From JBDKTH01 sp964558295 (GTDB lineage Bacteria; Planctomycetota; Planctomycetia; Pirellulales; Thermoguttaceae), in contig CAZLDQ010000244.1 of assembly GCA_964558295.1 (NCBI GenBank), positions 1 through 7,779 on the forward strand: a stretch of DNA of 7,779 nt. Reading direction: 5' to 3'. The position numbers and the translations under genes were made by a program. Shown here one piece after another: positions 1-6,470 of the stretch; positions within the stretch are counted from its first letter, which is position 1; the number at the start of each line of letters is the position of its first letter. The notes beneath the pieces are model-generated. The model searched no databases, had not been told where the DNA came from, and worked only from the letters and a program-made list of their open reading frames with translations.

Positions 1-296
1 CCGCGTCGCAGTCATCCACCCTCTTGAGAGCATGCTCCCCATTCGTCCCCCCCTGCACCGCAATCCCTCGCAAACGATGCTACTGCCTTAGACATCACGC
101 CACCGCAGAGGGGAGCAGTATTCGACCCTCCTAGGGACACCTCCCATTCTGCCTGATGCAACGATTGTGCGAGAGGCCAAGAACTTACTCAAACTGGCCT
201 GACCGGATCACCGATGAACAATCTAGCGAAATTGGGTAAATTCGCACGTCTCGCCCGCCCCCAGCGGAAGGCAAGTTGCCCAGGAAGAGCGCCCCT
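1..296. other. Left-edge region without a convincing gene
   Basis: I see no supported gene, tRNA or repeat here. On the plus strand, frame 2 is open from the window edge to a TAG at 89-91 and reads RVAVIHPLESMLPIRPPLHR followed by nine more residues. It could be the tail of an upstream gene or a decayed remnant, but 29 codons are too few to judge. On the minus strand an ATG at 95 opens a frame that runs off the left edge (about 31 codons) with no clear ribosome binding site. The stretch from about 92 to 281 must hold the promoter of the chemotaxis gene if that gene is transcribed alone. I could not identify a well-spaced -35/-10 pair in it. Confidence 0.4.
289..296 (+). promoter_or_regulatory. 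Spacer and ribosome binding site deciding the CheV-like start (site at 282-289)
   Basis: AGGAAGAG occupies 282-289, followed by a 7-base spacer (290-296) and ATG at 297. The competing TTG at 276 has GGAAGG (266-271) only 4 bases away, so the ATG is preferred. This is a pattern-based choice only. Confidence 0.5.
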
Positions 297-1877
297 ATGT
301 CAACTTTGAGCAATATCCTGCTGGACAAAGAGATCCTGCTGGAAAGCGGAACCAACGAGCTCGAACTGTTGGTATTTGACGTGGCCGATTACACCTTCGG
401 CATCAACGTGGCCAAGGTCCGAGAAGTCTTGCCGGCGGCCGAGATTACCAATTTGCCCAAGGCCCATCCGTCGATCCGCGGCGTGTTCAAACTGCGCAAT
501 CAGGTAATTCCGTGCGTCTCGCTGTTAGATCACTTGGGCATTCAGCCGACCCGGGAACCAACCGAGTCGACCATGATCCTCACCGACATCAACCAGCAGC
601 AGACGGCGTTCCTCGTCGACCAAGTCGAGCGAATCCACCGTCTGAGCTGGGAGCATATTCTAGCCGTGCCGGGACTCGAGGCGCTGTCGCACACCCCGGT
701 CACCGCGCTGGCCCGTTGCGAGGGCCGGCTGATCGTGATGCTCGACTTCGAGATGATCCTTGACGACGTCACCGACCAGTACTTCCGGACTGATGCGGTC
801 GCCAATCCGCGTGGTCTGAACCGAGAGCGGCTGCATCTGTTGTTGGCCGAAGACTCGCCCACTGTACGAGAGGCGATCAGTACTACGCTCCACAATAGCG
901 GCTACACCCAACTGACGTTCTTCGAGAACGGAGCCCAATGCTGGAATTGGATCGAGGAACGCTTCAAGGCCAACAACCGACTGGAGGACGTGGGCGATTT
1001 GTTGATCGCCGACGTGGAAATGCCGCAGGTCGATGGCTTCCATCTCACCAAACGGATTAAGCAGCATCCGCAGCTCAAGCAACTGCCGGTGCTTCTCTAT
1101 TCTTCGATCATCACTCCGGACAATCGCAAAAAAGGCAACGCCGTCGGCGCCGACGCCCAAGTGGCCAAGCCCGAACTGGTCAAGGTGGTCGAGTTGGCCG
1201 ACGAATTGATCTTCGGCGCCCAGCAGGCCAACCGCGCCGAGGGCATGCGTACGATTTCCGACATCGTCATCCCTGAAGCTTCGAGCTCGGTCGCCACTAG
1301 GTCTATGGATCAATGCAAACCGGAACCGTCCATGTCCGCAGCGGCCGAGCTCGGTAAACCCCTGTCCCCAGAGACGCCGTCCCCCGCGTCAGTCCCGGTC
1401 TCCACCAAGCCGGAGAATCCCCTTCCCCGTGCGGCAACCGTGCCGGCCCCCACGGTTCCCGCCGTCTCGTCGGCGATCACTCTGCCTGACGTCACCACGC
1501 ATCTCTGGCAGACCTTCCGCCGCGAACTGATCGGTCGGACGGCTCATCTGCGCGAACTGTTCCGGCGAACCGAAGAAGGCGATCGCAGCGACGAGTTGTT
1601 TCACGACATGGCGAGAACCCTCCATACCGTCAAATCGGCCTCAATGGTCGTTCCTGTCGATCAGGTCGCCAGTTGCACCCATCAGGCCGAAGACCTGTTG
1701 GCTGCCATCCAAGCGAAGAATCTGTCCTGGCCGACCGAACCGTTCCTCCATTATGCCGAATGGCTGGACTCGCTGACCAGCGCCTCCGACGACCTTGCGG
1801 CCGTGCTGGGGGCCAGTCAGCAACTGGAGGTGGAACTGAGCGGGAGCGTCAACTCCCTCGCCCCGCTAGGCACATAG
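297..1877 (+). CDS. CheV-like chemotaxis coupling protein with C-terminal CheA-P1-type Hpt domain
   Basis: A cytoplasmic chemotaxis adaptor predicted to couple chemoreceptors to the CheA kinase and to carry phosphoryl groups. It has 526 residues; canonical CheV has about 300. The N-terminus has the CheV-type ESGTNELELLVFDV. A CheW domain (about 18-165) includes RGVFKLRNQVIPCVSLLDHLG. The receiver domain (about 179-308) has the acidic pair E185/D186, phospho-acceptor D239 in IADVEMP, S269/S270, and K291 in AKPE. A Pro/Ala/Ser-rich linker (about 313-398) leads to a helical Hpt domain (about 400-505) with HTVKSAS at H443. K446, H462 and E465 match the spacing of the CheA P1 active-site network. 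No histidine-kinase ATPase domain is present. I chose ATG 297 because AGGAAGAG (282-289) lies 7 bases upstream; a TTG at 276 would add seven residues. The 3' end overlaps the convergent radical SAM gene by 61 bases. No receptor or CheA gene is in the window. Confidence 0.9.
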   Translation: MSTLSNILLDKEILLESGTNELELLVFDVADYTFGINVAKVREVLPAAEITNLPKAHPSIRGVFKLRNQVIPCVSLLDHLGIQPTREPTESTMILTDINQQQTAFLVDQVERIHRLSWEHILAVPGLEALSHTPVTALARCEGRLIVMLDFEMILDDVTDQYFRTDAVANPRGLNRERLHLLLAEDSPTVREAISTTLHNSGYTQLTFFENGAQCWNWIEERFKANNRLEDVGDLLIADVEMPQVDGFHLTKRIKQHPQLKQLPVLLYSSIITPDNRKKGNAVGADAQVAKPELVKVVELADELIFGAQQANRAEGMRTISDIVIPEASSSVATRSMDQCKPEPSMSAAAELGKPLSPETPSPASVPVSTKPENPLPRAATVPAPTVPAVSSAITLPDVTTHLWQTFRRELIGRTAHLRELFRRTEEGDRSDELFHDMARTLHTVKSASMVVPVDQVASCTHQAEDLLAAIQAKNLSWPTEPFLHYAEWLDSLTSASDDLAAVLGASQQLEVELSGSVNSLAPLGT

Positions 1878-3529
1878 AGCAACTGCAGCGAGCGGAGATT
1901 CTCAAACAGGTTCACTGCCAGTTCGCCCTGCCGCTGATAGTCGATCGGTCCGGCATTGCGTAACATCTGCCAATTCGACAGGAGCAGACTGTCGTTAGGC
2001 GTCGCTTGCAAGGCCCGGTAGAAAAAGTCCTGGGCTGCGACAAAATCCTGTTGGGCAAATCGGACGCAAGCCAGGTAGTGCCACAATTCGGGCGTCTCCC
2101 GTCCCAATCCCACCATCGCTTCCCGCAAGACCTGCTCGGCTTCACCGAGCCGCCACTCCAGCGCATAGGCGATCGCCAGATCGGCATACGACAACCACAT
2201 ATCACCATGTCGGGCAAGTATCTGCTGGCGTTCGGCAAGCGTGTGGGGCGCGTGCGTCAGTTCCTGACCGTGCATCAGGGGCCGCACTTGGGCCAGTGCT
2301 TGTTGCATTGCCGGAGACTGTTCGCCCAGGTTAACCAGTTCGCAGCAATCCTCACGGCCGGTGAAGTAATCCTCGGTCGAGATCCGCCCGGTGCGTTGGG
2401 CATGCTCGAATTCCTCCGTCCCCGGATAGATCGCCAGCCCGTGGACAAAGAAGTGCGTAGGCCGGGCCGCCTCGACAAATGCTAGGCTTTCGCGAATTGT
2501 CGCCGGTGTCTCTCCCCGGCTCCCCACAATAAGGTAGAACCGCACGTCCATGCCCACTTCCCGGGCGTCGGCCGTAGCCTGCCGAGCCTGGTCCAGATCG
2601 AGCCGCTTGCGGAGGTTTTCCAGGATCTGCGGATTGGCCGACTCGATCCCGATGTTCACCTTCACGCATCCCGCCCGGCGCATCGCCGCCAGCACTTCCG
2701 GATCGATGCAGTCGGCCCGCGTGTCGCACATCCAGCGGAAATTCAGCCCGCGTGCAACAATCCCCTCACAAATTGCCAAGACACGTTTGCGATGGACGGT
2801 AAACGTGTCGTCCTTGATCCCCAGGAAACGATGGCCGCGTCCGACCACCAGTTCCTCGAGTTCCTCAAGCACACTCTCGGCCGAACGGAAACGGATCGGC
2901 CCCCCCCACAACTTCGGTGAGGAGCAAAACGTACACTTTCCTGGGCAACCCCGTGAGGTGATCACAAAACCGTAGTCAAAATGCTCCCAAGGTTTGGCCA
3001 GACCGTCCAGATCGGCCCAGACCTCTCGCCGTGGCCCCAGATGCACGCCTTCCTCATCCCGATAGGCTGTGCCGGCCAGACCGTGCCATGAGCGTCCGTC
3101 GCGCAAACACTCGGCCAGTTCGACCACGGTGGCCTCCCCTTCTCCCACTACGACCGAGTCAAAGGCCGGATAGTGGGCCAACCACTCCACAGCCAAGGCC
3201 GAGGCATGGGGCCCACCGACGGTCAAATGGCTCTCGGGAAAACGGGACTTGATGTCTGTTCCAAGGGCGGCCGTCACATGACGGTGAAACGTGTAGCAGG
3301 ACAGGCCAAACAAGTCGGCCGGCCGCTGTTGGATCGCCGCAAGTGCCTCTTCCCAGGGAAGCTGGGACAAATTGACCACATCTGCTTGAAAACCAGCGCG
3401 GCGCAGCTCGGCCGCGATCGTCAGCAGCCCATAAGGCGTGACCATCTGGTCCCCCAGGTCGCTCGGCCGATGCACGCCACGTGGTACCCGAGCCACCGGT
3501 GGATAGATCAGCAACACACGCCGAATCAT
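1817..3529 (-). CDS. Cobalamin-binding-domain radical SAM protein with C-terminal TPR-like region
   Basis: Predicted 570-residue radical SAM enzyme of the B12-binding (BchE/methyltransferase-like) class. Substrate and reaction are unknown. The N-terminal Rossmann-like region (about 3-140) has RRVLLIYPP, VGGPH (104-108) and VVVGEGE (126-132), typical of the cobalamin-binding domain. The DxHxxG cobalamin-ligand motif is not seen, as is common in this class. The radical SAM domain (about 185-395) starts with SRGCPGKCTFCSSP, whose C195/C199/C202 form the CxxxCxxC cluster for the 4Fe-4S centre. DDTFT (240-244) and GIES (294-297) are typical SAM-domain motifs. Residues about 445-520 (SYADLAIAYALEWRLGEAEQ, then LAC..FAQQDFVAAQDFFYRAL) look like two TPR-type helical pairs. 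I chose the ATG at 3529 because GGGAG lies 6 bases upstream on the minus strand and the conserved fold begins there; an open frame extends to 3658 but looks unlike the family. The upstream neighbour is divergent. Confidence 0.88.
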   Translation of the reverse strand: MIRRVLLIYPPVARVPRGVHRPSDLGDQMVTPYGLLTIAAELRRAGFQADVVNLSQLPWEEALAAIQQRPADLFGLSCYTFHRHVTAALGTDIKSRFPESHLTVGGPHASALAVEWLAHYPAFDSVVVGEGEATVVELAECLRDGRSWHGLAGTAYRDEEGVHLGPRREVWADLDGLAKPWEHFDYGFVITSRGCPGKCTFCSSPKLWGGPIRFRSAESVLEELEELVVGRGHRFLGIKDDTFTVHRKRVLAICEGIVARGLNFRWMCDTRADCIDPEVLAAMRRAGCVKVNIGIESANPQILENLRKRLDLDQARQATADAREVGMDVRFYLIVGSRGETPATIRESLAFVEAARPTHFFVHGLAIYPGTEEFEHAQRTGRISTEDYFTGREDCCELVNLGEQSPAMQQALAQVRPLMHGQELTHAPHTLAERQQILARHGDMWLSYADLAIAYALEWRLGEAEQVLREAMVGLGRETPELWHYLACVRFAQQDFVAAQDFFYRALQATPNDSLLLSNWQMLRNAGPIDYQRQGELAVNLFENLRSLQLLYVPSGARELTLPLSSTSSC

Positions 3530-3535
3530 GTGATA

Positions 3536-3540
3536 CTCCC
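3536..3540 (-). promoter_or_regulatory. Ribosome binding site of the radical SAM gene
   Basis: On the minus strand GGGAG lies 6 bases before the ATG at 3529. This site selects that start over the in-frame ATGs at 3568 and 3658, neither of which has an equally good site. Confidence 0.55.
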
Positions 3541-3578
3541 ACGACAATCCAAGAACCTTCTCAAGCATACCCCACAGA

Positions 3579-3635
3579 ATCGCGAGGCCCTCAGCCCCCC
3601 CATTTTGCGAAACGATTCGACAAACGCCTCGCGGT
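3579..3635. repeat. Nested inverted repeat in the divergent intergenic region
   Basis: CGCGAGGC at 3581-3588 is the exact reverse complement of GCCTCGCG at 3626-3633. One wobble pair and one A-T pair could extend it to 3579/3635. Inside lies a second hairpin: TTTGCGAA (3604-3611), loop ACGA, then TTCG-A-CAAA (3616-3624), an 8-bp stem with one bulged A. It sits between the starts of the divergent radical SAM and protease genes. It could be an operator or a structured leader of the protease mRNA; which one, if either, cannot be told from sequence. Confidence 0.4.
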
Positions 3636-3691
3636 GAAGTAGCCTGGAAACTGCACAACTGGCGAGGGACGTGAATTGTGGAGCAGCAACG

Positions 3692-5038
3692 GTGACGAAG
3701 ATCAAGTGTCCGCTACACTTGGCCCTGTTGGTCCTGACCGCCTCAAGCAGCTTGGCCGCCGCGGAACCGGCCCCCCTCTCCGCGACCGACTCTCGCCTCC
3801 TGCGTCGGACGCCGGCCGTCGAGGTCTTCAGCCAGTGGAAGGATTCAGTGGTTTATGTAACCGGTCCGGTACTCACGGGGACCAAGACATCGCTGGAAGA
3901 GTTCTTTCGGCTCCCTGGTCAGAAAAAGACAGAGAATAGCGTCGGCAGCGGGTTCATCATCCATCCGTCAGGCTATGTCTTGACCAACGCCCATGCCACG
4001 GAGAAAGTGATCTTCCACCAGGTCGCCCTCACCGACGGTAAGACCTATCCGGCCGACCTGATCGCTTCCGTCCACGAACACGATGTGGCCTTGCTGAAGA
4101 TCGATGCCGGCCGACCGCTGCATGCCGTAAGACTCGGCCAATCGGGCGACGTGATGGTCGGCGAAACCGTCATCGTTATTGGCAACCCCCACGGCCTCTT
4201 ACACACCTGCACCACGGGCGTACTAAGTGCCGTGGGACGCACAACCAACGTCGCCAATCAGGGCCTGACGCTCCGCGACCTCCTCCAGACCGACGCCAGC
4301 ATCAACCCCGGCAGTTCCGGCGGCCCTTGGTTCAATATCCTTGGGGAAGTGATCGGGCTGACCACGTCCAAGAAACGCGATGCGGACAATATCAGCTTCG
4401 CTATGCCCGTCGGCACCCTCCGCCGACTGCTGCCGGAAATGCTTGACACCGAACGACGCTGGGGTTTGGTCACGGGAATCACCTTGGAGAGCGACGGGCC
4501 CTGTCGGGTAAAGGCGGTACAGCCCAGCTCACCGGCCAGCCAAGCCGGTTTGCTGCCGGGCGACCTCCTTGTCCGGCTGGCCGACGCGCCGGTGCCCACA
4601 ATCGTCGATTTCCACCTCGCGCTGGTCGGACGCCAGCCGGAAGAGACGCTTTCCGTCGACCTGCTCCGTGAAGGAACGCCGAAAACCGTGTCCCTCACCC
4701 TCGGGCGCCGGCCCAAGCCCGATGGCGAGGCTTTGCTCAAAACCAAGCTCGGCCTGACCACGGCACCACTCGATGAAGAGCGGGCCAAGGCAATGCTCCT
4801 GCAGGTCCATCGCGGGGTGGTCATCACGGCTGTCGATGCCAAGTTTTACGCCAACGTCGAACACAAACCCGCCCCTGGGGACGTCCTGGCCCGCATCGGC
4901 AACCTGCGCCCCCGCGACCTCGAACACATCGGATTGATCCTGGAAAACCTCCGCTCCGGCCAGACCGTCCCCCTGGTCCTTCTGCGGCATCAAAACAATG
5001 TGGCCACCCGCATTGATATTAAGCTCGTGCTTCCCTGA
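3692..5038 (+). CDS. Secreted HtrA/DegP-like trypsin-fold serine protease with two PDZ domains
   Basis: Predicted exported protein-quality-control protease of the HtrA/DegP family (448 residues, a normal length), acting outside the cytoplasmic membrane on misfolded proteins. A Sec signal peptide covers about residues 1-24 (MTKIK, a hydrophobic core, then LAAAEP). The protease domain (about 40-250) carries the triad H101 (VLTNAHATE), D131 (HEHDVALLKID) and S209 (INPGSSGGPW), all in family context, so it should be active. Two PDZ-like segments follow: about 258-338 (VQPSSPASQAGLLPGDLLVR) and about 351-446 (GVVITAVDA, APGDVLARIG). The start is GTG 3692, with GGAG (3680-3683) 8 bases upstream. 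A GTG at 3671 with closer GAGGG would add seven residues and lengthen the signal n-region. It is transcribed divergently from the radical SAM gene. The next gene begins 49 bases downstream, past a hairpin. Confidence 0.92.
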   Translation: MTKIKCPLHLALLVLTASSSLAAAEPAPLSATDSRLLRRTPAVEVFSQWKDSVVYVTGPVLTGTKTSLEEFFRLPGQKKTENSVGSGFIIHPSGYVLTNAHATEKVIFHQVALTDGKTYPADLIASVHEHDVALLKIDAGRPLHAVRLGQSGDVMVGETVIVIGNPHGLLHTCTTGVLSAVGRTTNVANQGLTLRDLLQTDASINPGSSGGPWFNILGEVIGLTTSKKRDADNISFAMPVGTLRRLLPEMLDTERRWGLVTGITLESDGPCRVKAVQPSSPASQAGLLPGDLLVRLADAPVPTIVDFHLALVGRQPEETLSVDLLREGTPKTVSLTLGRRPKPDGEALLKTKLGLTTAPLDEERAKAMLLQVHRGVVITAVDAKFYANVEHKPAPGDVLARIGNLRPRDLEHIGLILENLRSGQTVPLVLLRHQNNVATRIDIKLVLP

Positions 5039-5060
5039 CGCACCATCATCCCCTTTTCGC

Positions 5061-5084
5061 CGGTGGGCTCGCCCGCCGTGTTTT
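5061..5084 (+). terminator. Intrinsic-terminator-like hairpin between the protease and glycoside-hydrolase-like genes
   Basis: CGGTGGGC (5061-5068) pairs with GCCCGCCG (5071-5078) through a GC-rich stem with one U-G wobble. Opening the last C-G pair gives a 7-bp stem with a CUCG tetraloop. A TGTTTT tract follows at 5079-5084. It begins 22 bases after the protease stop and ends just before ATG 5088. The U-tract is short, so it may be a partial terminator or attenuator. Confidence 0.5.
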
Positions 5085-5087
5085 CCC

Positions 5088-6470
5088 ATGTCCCAATCCA
5101 CCAGGTCTCTCAACAGTCAAGTCCGTCAGAAAAAAACGCGCCGGACAAACCCGTCACCTAAATCGCAATGGTATTGCTGGACGCTGCTTGGCGCAGCCCT
5201 GGCAATCGGCCTCCAGACTGCGGGCAACGCTTTTGAGCCGGTTCGACAGTTCCCCGACACACATGACCGGATTTGTGTGTTCGTCGATCAGCTTTCGTCC
5301 AATATCAGTCAGGCCCAAATGCACTTTGCCGCCACACACTACGTGGGCACGCAAAAGCTATTGGCGGAACAGATCGACGCGATCCGGCGGTTCAATCCGA
5401 AGTTCATTATGCTCCAGTATCGCATGGGAACGCGACAGCCGGACATGACCGTCAGCTTCATTCACGGCAACCGCTGGACCCATGATTGGGATGAGGTGAA
5501 CCGCCACGACGACTGGTTCTTCCACACCAACGCCCCTGTCCCCGAACGGGTTTACATGGACTATGGTAAGGTCCGCGAATACATGATGGACATTTCCGGA
5601 ATGATCAACGGCAACCAGACCGACGGCTGGAAAGAATACTGGGTCCGCAGCGTCGTGGCCGACATCCAGGCCAGCCATGCCGACGGCGTGTTCGCCGACA
5701 GCACGCATCCTCCCTACAACGTTCCCGCAAAATTCAACGATTCGCCCCTGGGTCCGCCCCCCTACCGCAGCTATCTGCCCCATCTTGAGGCCTTTTACGA
5801 CTACGTCTACCGGGAACTCGACCGAAAGAATCTCTACTTCATTCCCAACATCGGTAATCTGATTACCGGTTGGGACACAACCCAGGGGTATTACAAGAAC
5901 GTTCACGGGGCGATGGTCGAAGGTGCAGCCTATCGCGGAAATACGGCCGACTGGCGACTTCAGCAAGATCGCACGCTCCAGTTGCTCCGTAACGGGAAAA
6001 TCTACCTCGCCCAAAGCAGCGTCAGCGACGGCGATCCGAATACCCGCCTCTGGTATCTGGGCAACTTCCTGCTTCTGAAGCACAATCGGAGCTACCTGGA
6101 CATCCTCCCCGGCGAACACGGACTCGACGGACATCTCCACTGGTGGCCTGAGTACGACCTGAAGCTCGGCGCGCCGGTCAAACCAGGCGTTCCCCAAAGC
6201 ATTGAGGAGCGAAAGTCCCCCTCGGGCGTCTACTACCGTCGCTTTGAGCACGGCCTGGTAATCGTCAACCCGAGTGCCACCAAACTCAGCGTCGACTTGG
6301 GCGACAAACAGCGTTACCAGAAGATCATGCCTTGGGGCGGTGGACTCGTCGATCACAATGGCCGGCCGCCACAAGGCGGATTGAAGACGATCTCCGTTGA
6401 CAAGGTCGTTACTGTCGAACCTTGGTCGGCACTGATCCTTACCCCCACCGCCGCTCAGAAGGTCGACTGA
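5088..6470 (+). CDS. Secreted glycoside-hydrolase-like protein, uncharacterised TIM-barrel type
   Basis: A 460-residue predicted exported protein. The layout suggests a (beta/alpha)8 glycoside-hydrolase-like domain, probably close to the hypothetical glycosyl hydrolase group represented by Pfam GHL15; substrate unknown. A basic n-region (VRQKKTRR) precedes a hydrophobic segment (about 27-46, WTLLGAALAIGLQTAG), with cleavage likely near AGNA-FEP. Barrel-like strands include FIMLQYRMG (about 106-114), HADGVFADS (197-205, D199 and D204 as candidate active-site acids), LYFIPNIGN (249-257) and GAMVEGAAY (274-282, E279 another candidate acid). Near the end, FEHGLVIVNPS (387-397) resembles the C-terminal beta-sandwich often following such barrels. 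ATG 5088 is chosen because it avoids overlap with the protease; an ATG at 4998 would give an unlikely N-terminus. No clear ribosome binding site precedes 5088. The 3' end overlaps the convergent YHS gene by 16 bases. Confidence 0.7.
   Translation: MSQSTRSLNSQVRQKKTRRTNPSPKSQWYCWTLLGAALAIGLQTAGNAFEPVRQFPDTHDRICVFVDQLSSNISQAQMHFAATHYVGTQKLLAEQIDAIRRFNPKFIMLQYRMGTRQPDMTVSFIHGNRWTHDWDEVNRHDDWFFHTNAPVPERVYMDYGKVREYMMDISGMINGNQTDGWKEYWVRSVVADIQASHADGVFADSTHPPYNVPAKFNDSPLGPPPYRSYLPHLEAFYDYVYRELDRKNLYFIPNIGNLITGWDTTQGYYKNVHGAMVEGAAYRGNTADWRLQQDRTLQLLRNGKIYLAQSSVSDGDPNTRLWYLGNFLLLKHNRSYLDILPGEHGLDGHLHWWPEYDLKLGAPVKPGVPQSIEERKSPSGVYYRRFEHGLVIVNPSATKLSVDLGDKQRYQKIMPWGGGLVDHNGRPPQGGLKTISVDKVVTVEPWSALILTPTAAQKVD

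Noticed and set aside
165..191. TTGTGC followed by TACTCA as a promoter for the CheV-like gene
   Set aside because: The spacing is about 15 bases and the -10 match is weak.
660..1313. A 217-codon minus-strand open frame opposite the CheV-like gene
   Set aside because: The plus strand encodes clear CheW and receiver motifs throughout this region; the minus translation shows no recognisable family.
3530..3658. N-terminal extension of the radical SAM protein to the ATG at 3658
   Set aside because: The added 43 residues do not resemble the family, cover the inverted repeat, and lack a better ribosome binding site than the GGGAG before 3529.
4529..5113. A 194-codon minus-strand open frame opposite the protease PDZ region
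   Set aside because: The plus strand has convincing PDZ motifs here; the minus frame has none.
5130..5225. Twin-arginine (Tat) signal on the glycoside-hydrolase-like protein
   Set aside because: TRRTNP precedes the hydrophobic segment, but the consensus residues after the twin arginine are missing and the spacing to the core is long. A Sec signal with an extended n-region is more likely.
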